DNA of 41,007 bases from Welwitschia mirabilis (GCA_051453625.1 JBOZIK010000001.1:93710180-93751186); one strand, 5' to 3'; shown: positions 10,697 to 21,920, numbered from the stretch's first letter. Made by a program: numbers and translations. Notes: generated by a model from the letters alone, not told the origin.

Positions 10697-11779
10697 CAAA
10701 GGGATCTATGTATAAGGTTAATTAGAAGATCCAGAATCATATTTTATCTATAAGCAGGAGATATTTTCATATGTTATCAATTTAGGGAGATACCACATTA
10801 TTTTGGATATGAATTCATTAATGCAAAATAAAGCAGTTATAAATTGTGAAAAACATCAAGTAAAAATGGTGAATCATGGTCAAATAATAATTTTCCAAGA
10901 TTATTACAAATCAATAGTAGAGAATATAATTAAGGCAAAGCATATAAAAAGAGAAATTAAGAGGGAAGCATCAGTTTACATGTTATACCTAAAACTAATT
11001 AGCTTGAAGAAAAGAGAAAAATTAGTAAAGAATATACTGATAGTTCACGAATATCTTAATGTATTTACAATAGAATTACTAGGAATGCCACCACTTTAGG
11101 AAGTTGAGTTTTCCATTGAATTGATCTTAGAAGCTCAACCAATTTTTAAGGCACCATATAGAATGTCTCATATAGGAATGAAAGAATTAAAAATTTAGCT
11201 AAAAACTTTTACAAAAAGGCTTCATTCATCTTAGTATATCACCATGAGAAGTACTTGTATTATTTGTAAAGAAGAAAGATGGAACATTAAGATTATGAAT
11301 TGATTACAAATAGCTAAATAAGATTATCATCAAGAATAAGTATCTGCTATTAAGAATAGATGACCATTTGGATCACCTCAAGAAAGCTAAGGTGTTTTCA
11401 AAAGTTGATCTAAAAGCTAAACATCATCAAGTTTAAATTAAGAAAAAATATATTCATAAAATAACATTTAGAACATATCATGGACATTACGAGTTTACTG
11501 TTATGTCTTTTGGTTTAACTAATTTCCACGTAGTATTTATGAGTCTTATGAATTACATCTTTTAATCACATCTTGATTTCTTTGTAATAACATTTATTGA
11601 AGATATCCTCATTTATTTCAAAACTTATGAAGGGTATGAGAAACACTTAAAATAGTATTAAAAACTTTATAGAATCACCAATTATATGCTAACATAGAAA
11701 AATGCTCTTTTTAGAAGGAATTCATTTAATTTTTGAGTCATGTAATATTAAAAAAGATATATTAGTAAATTAAAATTAA
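10697..11779 (+). pseudogene. Chromovirus protease end and reverse transcriptase (fingers/palm), decayed
   Basis: RT copies element RNA into DNA. Before the long open stretch, the frame reads VINLGRYHIILDMNSL, the counterpart of the DLxxFDVILGMDWL end of chromoviral protease. The open stretch 10803-11099 covers the protease-RT linker and ends near LNVFTIELLGMPPL, which precedes RT in this family. RT starts with VEFSIELILEAQPIFKAPYR (11103-11162). Palm motifs are visible: TVMSFGLTN (11497-11523) and VITFIEDILIY (11584-11616), where the catalytic FIDD is now FIED. Several stops and at least two frameshifts break the frame. A 422-base N gap at 11780 follows, and its flanks are identical over about 70 bases, so little or nothing may be missing. 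Confidence 0.9.
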
Positions 11780-12201
11780 NNNNNNNNNNNNNNNNNNNNN
11801 NNNNNNNNNNNNNNNNNNNNNNNNNNNNNNNNNNNNNNNNNNNNNNNNNNNNNNNNNNNNNNNNNNNNNNNNNNNNNNNNNNNNNNNNNNNNNNNNNNNN
11901 NNNNNNNNNNNNNNNNNNNNNNNNNNNNNNNNNNNNNNNNNNNNNNNNNNNNNNNNNNNNNNNNNNNNNNNNNNNNNNNNNNNNNNNNNNNNNNNNNNNN
12001 NNNNNNNNNNNNNNNNNNNNNNNNNNNNNNNNNNNNNNNNNNNNNNNNNNNNNNNNNNNNNNNNNNNNNNNNNNNNNNNNNNNNNNNNNNNNNNNNNNNN
12101 NNNNNNNNNNNNNNNNNNNNNNNNNNNNNNNNNNNNNNNNNNNNNNNNNNNNNNNNNNNNNNNNNNNNNNNNNNNNNNNNNNNNNNNNNNNNNNNNNNNN
12201 N
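11780..12201. other. Assembly gap (422 N) with duplicated flanks
   Basis: The 70 bases left of it (11707-11776) are repeated right of it (12202-12271). The true sequence probably joins directly here, inside the chromovirus RT. Confidence 0.85.
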
Positions 12202-12870
12202 CTTTTTAGAAGGAATTCATTTAATTTTTGAGTCATGTAATATTAAAAAAGATATATTAGTAAATTAAAATAAAGTTAGAGTAATCATGAAATGGCTAAA
12301 TTCTACAAATATTACTAAAGATAGAAGCTTTCTTAGTTTTTTTAGGTATAATTGTCGATTCATTTTTAACTTCTCTGAGATAGCTACTTCATCAACAAAT
12401 CTTTTAAATAAAAATAAAGACTTTCAATGAATAGAAAAATGTCAGTAATCATTTACTAATCTTAAAAAATGCTTAACTAGTACTTTAGTATTAGAAATTC
12501 TAGATGATTTTAAGACCTTTTTAGTTTATTTTGATGCATCTGGAGAAAGTTTTGAAGTGATTCTTGAACATGATTAAAGAGTAATAACTTATAGATTAAA
12601 ACTCATAAGAGGAATTATACTATTTATAATCTTAAATTAGTTATAGTAATTTTTTGCTTTAAAGTTGTGAAAGCATTATCTCTATGGTGTAAAGTTTTAA
12701 ATTTGAATAGATCATAAGAGTTTAAAATACATTTTTTATGTAACCAAAACCTTGGGAAAATAAGATAGATGAAAATTCTATGTAATTTTAATTTAGATAT
12801 TTTATACTATGAAGGTAAGGGAAACAAAGTTATTAATGCTCTTATTAGATGAGGTTATATCAAAGTAATC
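12202..12870 (+). pseudogene. Chromovirus RT thumb/connection and RNase H, decayed
   Basis: Continues the RT after the gap: FLSHVILKK, then a connection segment with STNITKDRSFL (family: T.xxVRSFLGL) and NLKKCLTSTLVL up to about 12490. RNase H, which removes RNA from the hybrid, starts with LVYFDASG (12521-12544); the first catalytic Asp is codon 12533-12535. VITYRLK and a final GNKVINALIR (family: ANVVADALSR) near 12820-12850 mark its end. The catalytic Asp of the closing motif has become Asn, a G-to-A type change. The frame has several stops. Confidence 0.82.
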
Positions 12871-14312
12871 ATAAAAATTTAAAGTCAAATTCCTACCATT
12901 TTTTTTAAAAATTAAAAAAAGATGAGAATTGTTAAAAATTAAAGGACTAATTAGAAAAATGAATAGATTCAGAGCATTTTATCATTGATTCAAATGGTAT
13001 TATTAGATTCAAAGAAATATTTTTGATTTCTAATATAAATGGAATTAGACATAAGCTATTACTTGAATTTCATAATCCACCTATAGTAGGTCACCCTATA
13101 GGAACTAAAATGTATCAAACTATGAAACAAAAATTTTGATGGCCTAGGATGAAAAAGATATAGTAGAATTTATGTCAATGTATCTTGATTATTAACAAGT
13201 TAAAGTGAAACATAGAAATCCAGTAGGATTACTTTATTTTAATGATATTCTAGAATATAAATAAAATGTAATTTATATGAACTTTATTATAGAACTTCCA
13301 AAAACTCCAAGAGATAATGCCTCTATTATGGTAATAGTTGATAGAGAAACTAAATTAGTACATTTCATTCTAGTTAAACCTACTTATCATGCTAAGGATA
13401 TAACTAAAATATATATTCAAAATGTTGTTTAGTTGCATGATGTTCCTTTAGCAATTATCTCTGATAGGGATTCAAAAGTTACTTCTAAGTTTTGGTAATA
13501 ATTACAAATAGGTTTAGGAACCAAGTTAAATATGAGCATTACATTTCNNNNNNNNNNNNNNNNNNNNNNNNNNNNNNNNNNNNNNNNNNNNNNNNNNNTT
13601 TTTAGAGAATGTATTCTAGATAATTCCAAAATTTAGAAAGAGTACCTATCATTAGTAGAATTTAAATGTAATGACAATTATTAGAGTTCAACTCAAATGA
13701 TTTTATTTGAAGCCCTACATGGCAGAAAATGTATAGCATGCACTGCATGGATAGAATCTAAAGAAAGATTAATTATAGAACAAAAATGTTAAAAGAAATA
13801 GAAAGTAAAATGATGATCATTAAAAATAAACTTAAAGAAGCAACAAACAAATAAAAGATATATGCAGACTATCAAAGAAGAGAGTAGGTGATCATGTATT
13901 TCTTAAAGTGTCATCAATAAAAATAGTAATGAGAGAAGTTAAGTAATTCAAATTAGCTCCTCAATTCATTGGACCATACAAAATATAAGAAAGAATTAGA
14001 TCTATTACACACAAACTTGCTTTACCTCCTTGATTATTGCACATACATGATGTTTTTCATATAAGTATGCTAAGGAAGTATATTGCACATCCTTTGTATA
14101 TGTTAAATTATTTTATATTTAAGTGAAACTAAATTTTTCAATTACAAAGTAGCCAAAAGTAATGTTAGACCAATAAATTATCAATTTATAAAATAGAAAA
14201 GCCCATCAAATAAAGATAAAGTAGAGTAATCATAGTGTTGATAAAGCTACTTAGAAGCTAAAAGAAACAATGAAAAATCAATACCCAAATCTTTTTGAAT
14301 CTCATAATATGT
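12871..14312 (+). pseudogene. Chromovirus integrase and chromodomain, decayed
   Basis: Integrase inserts the cDNA; the chromodomain steers it to heterochromatin. The HHCC zinc finger keeps its histidines (EFHNPPIVGHP, about 13057-13089), but the cysteine pair is now Tyr-x-x-Tyr (MYLDY, near 13180). In the core, the first catalytic Asp of MDF is Asn (MNF, codon 13280-13282); the second survives in IISDRD (13454-13471). EALYGRK near 13710-13730 and KLAPQFIGPYKI, HDVFHISMLRKY (about 13950-14080) mark the C-terminal part. The chromodomain end reads NHSVDKAT then KLKETMKNQYPNLFE (14228-14300), with a stop where Trp is expected. A 51-base gap lies at 13548-13598. Confidence 0.9.
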
Positions 14313-14367
14313 AGCTAAGTGTTCTTAAGTTCTTTATATATCTTGATTTTCAAGAGTGAATTGTTGT

Positions 14368-14380
14368 AAGTGGGGGAGAA
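14368..14380 (+). other. Polypurine tract of the chromovirus
   Basis: AAGTGGGGGAGAA sits directly before the LTR start. This is the plus-strand primer site of the element. Confidence 0.8.
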
Positions 14381-14433
14381 TATAATATTACTTATTTTGT
14401 AAACCTTAATTACTTAGATATTAGGTCTATTAA
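14381..14433 (+). repeat. Chromovirus 3' LTR, left part
   Basis: Starts TATAATATTAC, a decayed TGTAATATTAC. It is cut by element B after 53 bases; the rest is at 20402-21459. The last five bases (14429-14433, TTAAG) are the left target duplication of element B. Confidence 0.78.
14429..14433 (+). repeat. Target site duplication TTAAG, left copy (element B)
   Basis: TTAAG precedes the TG at 14434 and recurs at 20402-20406 right after the CA-type end at 20401. Confidence 0.8.
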
Positions 14434-15633
14434 GTGATAAACTTTGTAATATAATGTTCAAATTTAAAACTATGTTAGAAACTTAGTTGTCATTCTTCCT
14501 CAAGGATAACATTAGACATTGGCTAGAATTACATTAACTTTAATCTTAATACAAGATATAAAAGGAAAGGAGAAAAAAGAAGATATGAAATGATTCTTAG
14601 AGTTTGAACTTCACCTGAGGGAGGAGGGAAGTAAACTAGCTTTAAGGTATTGCCTTTTTGTCCAAAGTAGTCCTTCACTTTAATGTTGTCCAATTGTCTT
14701 CTTGTAAAATAATTAAAACCACTAAGTGCTTTTGGTCTAACTCATGTAGCATAATCCCATCCACCATATGATAAATAGTAAATTCAACTAACACTCAAGC
14801 CTTAAATAATAATAGAAAGTAAGGACTTCTAAAGTACTCAAGATCTATGAAATTAAAAAACTAAGTGATAAAGAGGAATTCATACAATAATAAGTTAATT
14901 AAGTGGCAAAGAGAAATTCATGAATCAAGATCAAAGAAAAATAGATTTTATATTACCAAAAGAACAACTTTATAAAAAAGAAAGAAAGAAGCTAGAAGTA
15001 CTCCTCTGTAATCCTTAAAGATTATCTCACTCCCCTAAGAATCACCTAGTAAACCATCACAAGTTGATGCTCCATAGTGCTAAAAATTATCCAAGGCAAA
15101 GATGTATACAATGAGGAGTTCAAGGTCCTTTTTTTAGGGAGAGATGGGGACAAGAAATGGTTACATTATTGACTTGTAGTATTTAGGTATAACCTTCATC
15201 ATTTAGCATTATATAGATAAGGTTCTATCTTATAGCATTAGATATATCAGATTCTATCTTATAGCATTAGGTAGAATCTTTATAATTTAGCATTTGATGG
15301 AGGTTTCTTATTATATTCGATGGGGATTATCACATAGCTCCAATGCCACCTCCAGATGCCTCTACCACATGTTTTCAAATGTTTTTGATATGTGTTGCCA
15401 CCTTAAATCTCCATCGCCATCATGGTTTTGTGTGGAATTGTTTCCATCTTCCATCATGTATTCCAAAACATGGCTAAATATTTACAATTATTATAGAGAA
15501 AATCATAAGATTAAATTTTATTTTAAAAATAATAGAAGACATATTTTATAATTATAATGAATAAATTAATATCTTTTCTTATAGTAAATTGGCCTAAGCA
15601 TTTGATATAAATGTTGGTTTTTACATGTTAACA
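14434..15633 (-). repeat. LTR B, 3' copy
   Basis: Aligns by eye with 19244-20401: shared landmarks include AAACTTAGTTG, GGCTAGAATT, the CACCATATGATAAAT block, and the ending TTTTTACATGTTAACA. It is 1200 bp long. No convincing coding frame lies in it; the plus-strand open stretch at 15294-15551 is incidental. Confidence 0.85.
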
Positions 15634-15641
15634 CACCCTCT
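15634..15641 (-). other. Polypurine tract of element B
   Basis: On the minus strand AGAGGGTG abuts the TG of the 3' LTR. Short and partly decayed. Confidence 0.55.
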
Positions 15642-17380
15642 AATAGTCTTTTGCTAGTACCTTAGCAAAAAGTCAATAACAAAATGGTTAAACATGGAAA
15701 AATTGTCTATGTCAAAAGCACATCAAATGTGCGAATGGTATGGAAGTGAAAAATTTTAGTAAAAATTGATATGCCACATCCTTTAACTAAAGCTTAACTT
15801 TGTTCTCAAAGTTTATAGTGAAAACATTAAGTTATTTAAGAACATGGGTGTAGAAAAATCATAAAGAGCTCTTTTATTGAAAATAATGCAATTTAAGCTA
15901 AGGAAAAAGGCAAGATATTTACAACCAAACATGTACTATGTGGAAAAACTATCTCTAAAAATAGTTAATACCCTAGGAGCTATTTTTTATAAAAATGATA
16001 TGAAGTGAAATGTAGTGAAGTGATGCAAGGTAAATGAGATGGGAAATGCGTAATGAAGTGAAATAAAAAACCATTGAATAAATAAGAAAACTATCCTAAA
16101 TTATTAGCCCTTTATTATATTTTTTGTATTTTTAGTTGACCATGTTATTAGCCAAGTTAAGTTTTAACCAAGTAACATATAGTGATCTAAGAAATCGATG
16201 CAAATCCTAAGTATAAAAGTTAATAGATAGTAGTTTACCTAAAGCCTCCAATTTCCACCTTTTTGATTCTTTATTTTTCATTTATATCTTTGCATGTGTC
16301 CTTAGTATTATGTCTTTAAACCACATTGAGCATCTAGTGTTATGATAGTTTTTGTCAAGAGAGTTAAGCTTATTGTATTATGTAGAAAATGGTGCTGCAT
16401 TACCAACAAGCGTTTATAGCCCCACTACAGTTGAACATATTACAATTAAATCATTAGAGCTACATTACCAGTAGGCGTTAATAGCCTCGATGAAATTAAA
16501 TAAATTCGACTAAGTGATTAATGCTTTTTAGAAAAGAGATATATTATTTTTTTCCTTCATCTTCTCATATTTATTTTTTTATGTACTTTTAGGGGGTCAT
16601 AGCTCATTATTCTAGTCAAGATAAATTTTATTCCCATTAGAGGATTTTTACTTAAAGAGCACATGCAAAGAGAAATCCCACCTTTTCAATCAAGTTTTAC
16701 CAAAATTGAAGATCCTAAGCGAAGGTGTTCTTAATTAACCTACTCAAAACAAGCATTATTTCTCTTAAAAACCCATTAAAAAACTTGATCTTAACCATTA
16801 CTTATGTGATAGCATGATCACTTATTATTGAATTTTGTTTTAAGGGATTTTAACCTAGATTAGTAAGTCTCAAAAAGTCATTGTTTAATGGCATAGATGC
16901 ATGATTTGCTAGTTTGAATAAGCTTAATAGAGTGAAATTTAGGAATTTACAAGTGAAAGTGTTTAAGGCAATGATTGTATAGATGGAAGTGCTTATGAGG
17001 TTTTAAGCAATAGATATCATCAAGAACCCATGTTTTTGTGGCTTTTATTTTTTTAAAAAAGAAATACAAGCTAAAAGAAAAATCTATCCTCTGAGAAAAA
17101 TCACAAAATAAAACTAAAAATTCTCTAAGCTGATATGTGCATGAAGGCTCAAGAGTGTGGAAACCACTATTGGATGATTTAAAACTTTGCAAAGTATTTT
17201 GAAGTAGGAGGAAATTCATGTAAATTTTTATGCATGAGTCTATGAACTTAGAGAAAACATTAGAATAAGTAAAAAAGTTTATACATTTAAAGTCAAAAGT
17301 ATCAATTCCTTAGCTTATTTATGTTTAATTAATAACTCTTATAAGACATCGTGTTAGGAGGAAGATTAAAAAAAATCAGA
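15642..17380 (-). other. 3' internal region of element B, no recognisable gene
   Basis: AT-rich. The only structure seen is a degenerate 65-bp tandem repeat at 16394-16523. The minus-strand open stretch at 16947-17219 (90 codons) shows no motif I recognise and may be chance or a remnant of the element's ORF. Confidence 0.45.
16394..16523. repeat. 65-bp degenerate tandem repeat, two units
   Basis: Units start GCTGCATTACCA (16394) and GCTACATTACCA (16459). Both continue with a GGCGTTAATAGCC-like core and end with a TCATTA or TGATTA block. Confidence 0.6.
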
Positions 17381-18540
17381 AAATTAATGGTCTTCAAAAG
17401 TTGGTTCCAATTCTATAGAAGCTCTATCTTCTTTATTAAGGCTTGGGATTTACCTAGATAAAGCTGATAGTGAAATGATTGACTCATGAAGTTGTGACAA
17501 AGAGATGGGAATGGATCATAAAATGGTTCTTTACTAATGTTTTATTCCTTATTGTTAAGATTCATAAAGGATTCTTCTTCAAGAGGTTACATAAGGAAAA
17601 TAGATTGAGGCTTAAAGAAACCAATGTTATTAATGTTGCCTATGGATTCATCCTTTGTTGTGTAAAATTCAAGTTTTTCTCCTTCCTCAAATGTTTACTC
17701 ACTTATTATGGATTGATTATCATCATCTGAAGTGTCTATTCCTACTCTAAAGCATAGCTTATTTGTATGCAATCATTCAATATTTAAGGCATTTCTATAC
17801 TCAAGGTCTCATTAGGTATTATCATTGATTTCATTGTGGACTTTAAAGTTTTCTTTCTCATTCCCAAGGGATATGGTTTGGGTGTTGTTAATTTTAGATT
17901 CACTAATCCCTTCGAGGTTTTTTAAGACTATAGGTTCATGAAATTAGGAAGTTTTTATTCTTCTAATGTGATTTGAGAAGTGACTTNNNNNNATTATTTG
18001 ATATCTTGCTCAAATATTTGGTTTTGTTACTTAAGTCTTTTATTTGTTTGCTTAAGCCTTTGATTCGTTTGCTCAAGCCTTTAGTTTATTTACATTTGAC
18101 CTTTTATGAATCTCATAAAGTTATCTTTCAAGAAATTTAAAGAGGTTTGTTGAGTTTTAGGAGATTAAGAAAATGAAGATGAAGGGTAAGGATCAAAAGA
18201 TGATGAATATGAATACGATGGTTAAAGGTAAGGATTATGAGAGGTGAAGAAATGTATGGAATCAAACTCTTATGAGTTTCATATTTGAGATAAGGAGATT
18301 TATTAGAATGTGAAGGGTGTCGATCAAATAAATATGGAGAAAAAGATAAAGGATAAGGGTTATGATGATTAGATTGAATGAAATTCCTTAAAGTTCTGTT
18401 GGGCCTAATGTAATCAACTATAGTTTTACATTGAATAAAATTGGGAGTACTATAGGAATTATCAGTACTTCCATAGGTAAATTGGAATTTAGAAGTTATG
18501 TTAAATGGATTATGTTTCCTAACTCATGATAAGTTTTTAA
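17380..18540 (-). pseudogene. Decayed coding stretch of element B, unknown protein
   Basis: Not recognised. Read on the minus strand, it runs through a region with a seven-residue periodicity (KAxANExKAxANK-like) encoded by the 21-bp repeat at 17998-18102, then an acidic part (TSDDDNQSIISE, FEEGEKLEFYTTKDES) and PLEEESFMNLNNKE. Stops are mostly TAA or TGA where Gln or Arg would keep the pattern. The heptads suggest a coiled coil, which would fit a structural role, but no zinc knuckle or capsid motif is visible. A 6-base gap at 17987-17992 interrupts it. The boundaries are approximate. Confidence 0.4.
17998..18102. repeat. 21-bp tandem repeat, five units
   Basis: Units 17998-18018, 18019-18039, 18040-18060, 18061-18081 and 18082-18102 share the pattern TTGATTCGTTTGCTCAAGCC. 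The length is exactly seven codons. Confidence 0.75.
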
Positions 18541-19221
18541 TTAAACAAATTATGATTTTAACTTTGAGATTTATATTTTATTAATTATTTAAATTTTTAA
18601 AGGGGCTATTATCAGGAAAATTTTACAAACAAGTTTTTAATTACTTATGACATGTTTACAATGTCGAGGTTGCAACAAAATAAAATAGAGACAATGAATA
18701 TGAATAAATTAAGTTCAACATAATGAAATCTTGAGAAAATTTTAAGGGTTTTTATGTTTTACAAATATAGAAAAATAAAGTAGAGATGACAAACATGGAT
18801 AAAATGTAATGTAAATTACAAAATATTTTTAAGATAATTTTAATGTTTATATGCACACCAAAAAAAGTAGAAACATAGAAAATATAGTTGAAAAGAAAAG
18901 CTTGTAATGAAATTGTAAAGTTCGATTAAATTTTTTTAAGTTTTTAAAGTTTTCTTAACTAAAAATTAACCTATAACAAATTTAAGTCATATAGAAAATA
19001 ATTTAAAAATTAAAAATAAACTTTAAAAAGTTGGACTAGCTTGGGATAACATTGAGAGGACCAATACCAACCACTAAAAAGCATACAAAAGAAAGAAAAA
19101 AATGGACTAGTTGAGATATCACTAGAAGAAGGACTAGTATCCACCACTACAGAAATAAAAACTATGTATAAAACTTTTAATAAGAAAAACTAGTATATCT
19201 CTAAGCCACTACCATGCCCGT
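18541..19221 (-). other. 5' internal region of element B, no recognisable gene
   Basis: AT-rich leader between primer site and the decayed coding stretch. Two blocks with GGACTAG near 19030-19140 resemble each other (GGACTAGCTTGGGATAACAT and GGACTAGTTGAGATATCACT), a weak local duplication. Nothing else is seen. Confidence 0.4.
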
Positions 19222-19241
19222 ATCCCCAGCAATGGTGCAAA
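19222..19241 (-). other. Primer binding site, tRNA-Asp type (element B)
   Basis: On the minus strand TTGCACCATTGCTGGGGATA. The tRNA-Asp complement is TGGCGCCGTTGCCGGGGATC; 15 of 20 positions match. It lies within a few bases of the 5' LTR end. Confidence 0.75.
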
Positions 19242-19243
19242 AA

Positions 19244-20401
19244 TATAATTAACCTTGTAGTACAAAGTTTGAATTTAAAACTACATTAAAAACTTAGTTG
19301 GCATTCTTACTCAAGGATTGGCTAGAATTGCACTAACTTTAATCATAATGCAAGATATAAAAAGGAAAGAAAAAAAGAAGAGATGAAATTTTTCTTAGAT
19401 TTTAAACTTTATTTCAGAGAAAATGGAAGCAAATTAGCTCTAAGTTATAGCCAATTTATCCAAATCAATCCTTCACTCTAATGTTTTTTAATTGTCTTTT
19501 GTAAAACAATTAAAACCATCATGTATTTTTGGTCTAATTCATGGGGCATAGTCTCATCCACCATATGATAAATGGTGAATTTAACTAACACTTAGATCTT
19601 AAATAATAATAGAAAGTAAGAAATCTTAAAGTACTCAAGGCCTATGAAATTGAAAAACTAAGTGATAAAGAAAAACTTACATAACTAAATTAAACTTGAT
19701 AGTTAAAAATGTTAACTAAGCATATTAACTATGATACTACTCATGAATCATTATAAAAGAAAAATAAATTTTGTATTATAGAAAGAAAAACTTTACAGGA
19801 AAGGAAGAAAAAAGCAAGAAGAACTCCTTACCTCAAAGAATCTCCTAGTAAGCTATCACAAGTTGATGCTTCAAAGTGCTCAAAATTTTCTAAGGTAAAG
19901 ATGAATATAATAAAGGGTTCAAGGCTATTTTATAAGAAGAGATGGGGGTGAGGGATGGTTACATTTTTGGCTTGTAGCATTAGGTAGAGACTTCAACATT
20001 TAGCATTAGGTAGATAAGATTTTATCTTGTAGAGTTAGGTAGATTAAGTTCTGTTCTCTAGCGTTAGGTAGAATCTTCATTATTTAGTATTTGATGAAGG
20101 TTATCTTATTGCATTTGGTGAAGATCATTACATATATCCAATGCCACCTCCACATGCCTTTGCATGTTACCACATCATATCTCCATTACCATTGTGATTT
20201 TGTGTAGGATTATTTCCATTTTCATCATGTATTCCAAAATGTAACTAAATATCTACAATTATTATGGAGAAAATTATAATATTAAATTTTTTCAAAATAA
20301 TAGAAGACATATTTTATGATTAAAATAATTAAATTAATGTTTGATTTATAATAAATTAGTTTAGAACACTTGATATAAATGTCAATTTTTACATGTTAAC
20401 A
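19244..20401 (-). repeat. LTR B, 5' copy
   Basis: About 1158 bp; the inner edge is placed to within a few bases. It pairs with 14434-15633. Followed on the plus strand by TTAAG (20402-20406). Confidence 0.83.
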
Positions 20402-21459
20402 TTAAGCTTTTAATCAGATGATGAATTACTCTTCTTTAAAGGCCTTATCAAAATAAGATGCTATTTTAAATTAAATTTAATTTGGAATTATTATAATTCA
20501 CCATGAAAATGATAATAATTATGTTATAATTTGTGAAAGAAGCTACTCAAACATTTAAAATTAGATAACCCCATTATATAAAGAATTAAAATCACATGAT
20601 AAAACTAATAAATTAAAAATTTCAAGAGGATATAATAATATAGTTTATAACTTATTTTCTCATTTAAATTCTTGGTAAATGTGATAGGTGTACTATATTA
20701 TGAATAAATGTTCTCTTCCTTGTGTTATGTAATTAGTGGATTTTATGCATTATGAAATAAATGAACATGTAAATTAATACATGCACTCTTACCTAGAACT
20801 AAGAATGATAAATGAGTAAAATTACTCTATCATGATTTTTATCTTTTTGATATGTATAAGAGCACTAGATTCATAGCATATTTATTGTTTTATTTATTGA
20901 ACTTGAAGAGTTAATCTTATCATGCCACATAACAATTTTGATATTTGTGCATTTATTCTTTTGATGCATGTCTTGAATGAATTAAACTTACTCATGAGGC
21001 TATGAAGGATTACAAAGGAGCTAGCATGAAAATGACGCATGTCATTAACCTTGCTATTTAAAGTAAGAAGATTGCTCATCTTAGTTAGGTGTATGAGTCA
21101 TAAATATGATCTCCTTTTGTACTTAAATATCACTTATTACTCATCCCACTTATTAGTGATAAATCATATGATCTTGTAATCTTGAACTATGTTCCTTTTG
21201 TTTATCTATATATATAGATCCTTTCCTCTTTTACAAAGAGGAGATACTTACCATTTTCCATGTAAGTTCATTTTATTTTATCTTCTCTCTTTCTTCTCAA
21301 TCTCTTTCTTATGAAGCTTGAATCTTAGAGCTAAGAATTTTTAAGCTTAGATCTTCCTCAGTATTCAACTATAAAAAACATATTAATCTTTTCAAGTAGG
21401 CTTTTTACTTATGTTATCCATATGATTTATTTCAAAGATTCTAGTAGAGTAATATTATA
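20402..21459 (+). repeat. Chromovirus 3' LTR, right part
   Basis: Continues the LTR begun at 14381. It ends GTAATATTATA (21449-21459), the exact reverse complement of the start TATAATATTAC, which fixes the LTR at about 1.1 kb. A TATA-like run lies at 21207-21216. The first five bases are the right TTAAG duplication of element B. The minus-strand open stretch 20894-21079 is incidental. Confidence 0.75.
21207..21216 (+). promoter_or_regulatory. TATA-like box in chromovirus LTR
   Basis: TATATATATA about 250 bases before the LTR end, followed by a pyrimidine-rich stretch. This is a typical place for the LTR promoter, though no transcription start can be shown. Confidence 0.45.
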
Positions 21460-21535
21460 TTAAACCATTATTTATAGTTATCTTGGAAATTATATTTTTT
21501 TATTCCCTTCCATTAACTCTCATCAAGATGCTAGA

Positions 21536-21915
21536 AAGATATGAGGGGATTTCTTATCTTGGTGGTGGAGGTCACCAATGAATGATTATGGCCAAGTGAG
21601 TAGGGGTTTTACTATAAAAAGAAAATGATGATGATGATGATGATGATGATGATAATAATAATAATAAATTTGTATACTCATGTTTCTTTTAATANNNNNN
21701 NNNNNNNNNNNNNNNNNNNNNNNNNNNNNNNNNNNNNNNNNNNNNNNNNNNNNNNNNNNNNNNNNNNNNNNNNNNNNNNNNNNNNNNNNNNNNNAGGAGA
21801 TATGATGGTTTTCTTATGATTAGTGTTGAAAGTTAGTAATGGATGAATATGGCCAAGTGATCAAGGGGTTCACTATTAAAAAAAAAAGAAAAGAAAAAGA
21901 AGACACTGGGTACTC
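21536..21915. repeat. Duplicated ~260-bp module with internal microsatellites
   Basis: Two related blocks, 21536-21694 and 21795-21915. Shared landmarks are GATATGA, ATTTCTTAT or TTTTCTTAT, ATGGCCAAGTGA, AGGGGTT, and later TACTCATG. Copy 1 carries ATG x9 (21625-21651) and ATA x5 (21652-21666) where copy 2 has a purine run. A 100-base gap (21695-21794) lies between them. Confidence 0.6.
21625..21666 (+). repeat. Microsatellite (ATG)9(ATA)5
   Basis: Pure trinucleotide run. It creates an apparent Met/Ile-run open frame that is not a gene. Confidence 0.95.
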
Positions 21916-21918
21916 ATG

Positions 21919-21920
<2 letters not shown>

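Larger units (their letters stand above)
14434..20401 (-). mobile_element. Element B: Athila-like-primed LTR retrotransposon without recognisable pol
   Basis: About 6.0 kb, read on the minus strand: 5' LTR 20401-19244, tRNA-Asp primer site 19241-19222, internal region 19221-15642, polypurine tract 15641-15634, 3' LTR 15633-14434. Both LTRs have TGTTAACATG at the minus-strand start, and the element is flanked by TTAAG. The 3.6-kb internal part is too short for a full gag-pol, and no protease, RT or integrase motif was found, so it is non-autonomous or gutted. It lies inside the chromovirus 3' LTR. Confidence 0.82.
1..21459 (+). mobile_element. Tekay/Del-type chromovirus (Ty3/Gypsy), 5'-truncated by window, broken by two nested insertions
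   Basis: Parts in order on the plus strand: gag (from 79), zinc knuckle (536-574), protease start (711-755), [element A inserted 817-10691], protease end and RT (10697-11779, 12202-12480), RNase H (12490-12860), integrase (13030-14110), chromodomain (14150-14312), polypurine tract (14368-14380), 3' LTR (14381-14433, [element B 14434-20401], 20402-21459). The order PR-RT-RH-IN-chromodomain defines a chromovirus, and motif wording (LFDS, FGLTN, EALYGRK, NHSVDKAT) fits the Tekay/Del branch. The 5' LTR lies outside the window. All frames are broken by stops and small indels, so the element is dead. Confidence 0.9.

Noticed and set aside
11748-12236. Minus-strand open frame of 162 codons
   Set aside because: Mostly N, and antisense to the chromovirus RT.
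21625-21819. Plus-strand frame starting with nine Met
   Set aside because: A product of the ATG microsatellite and an N gap.
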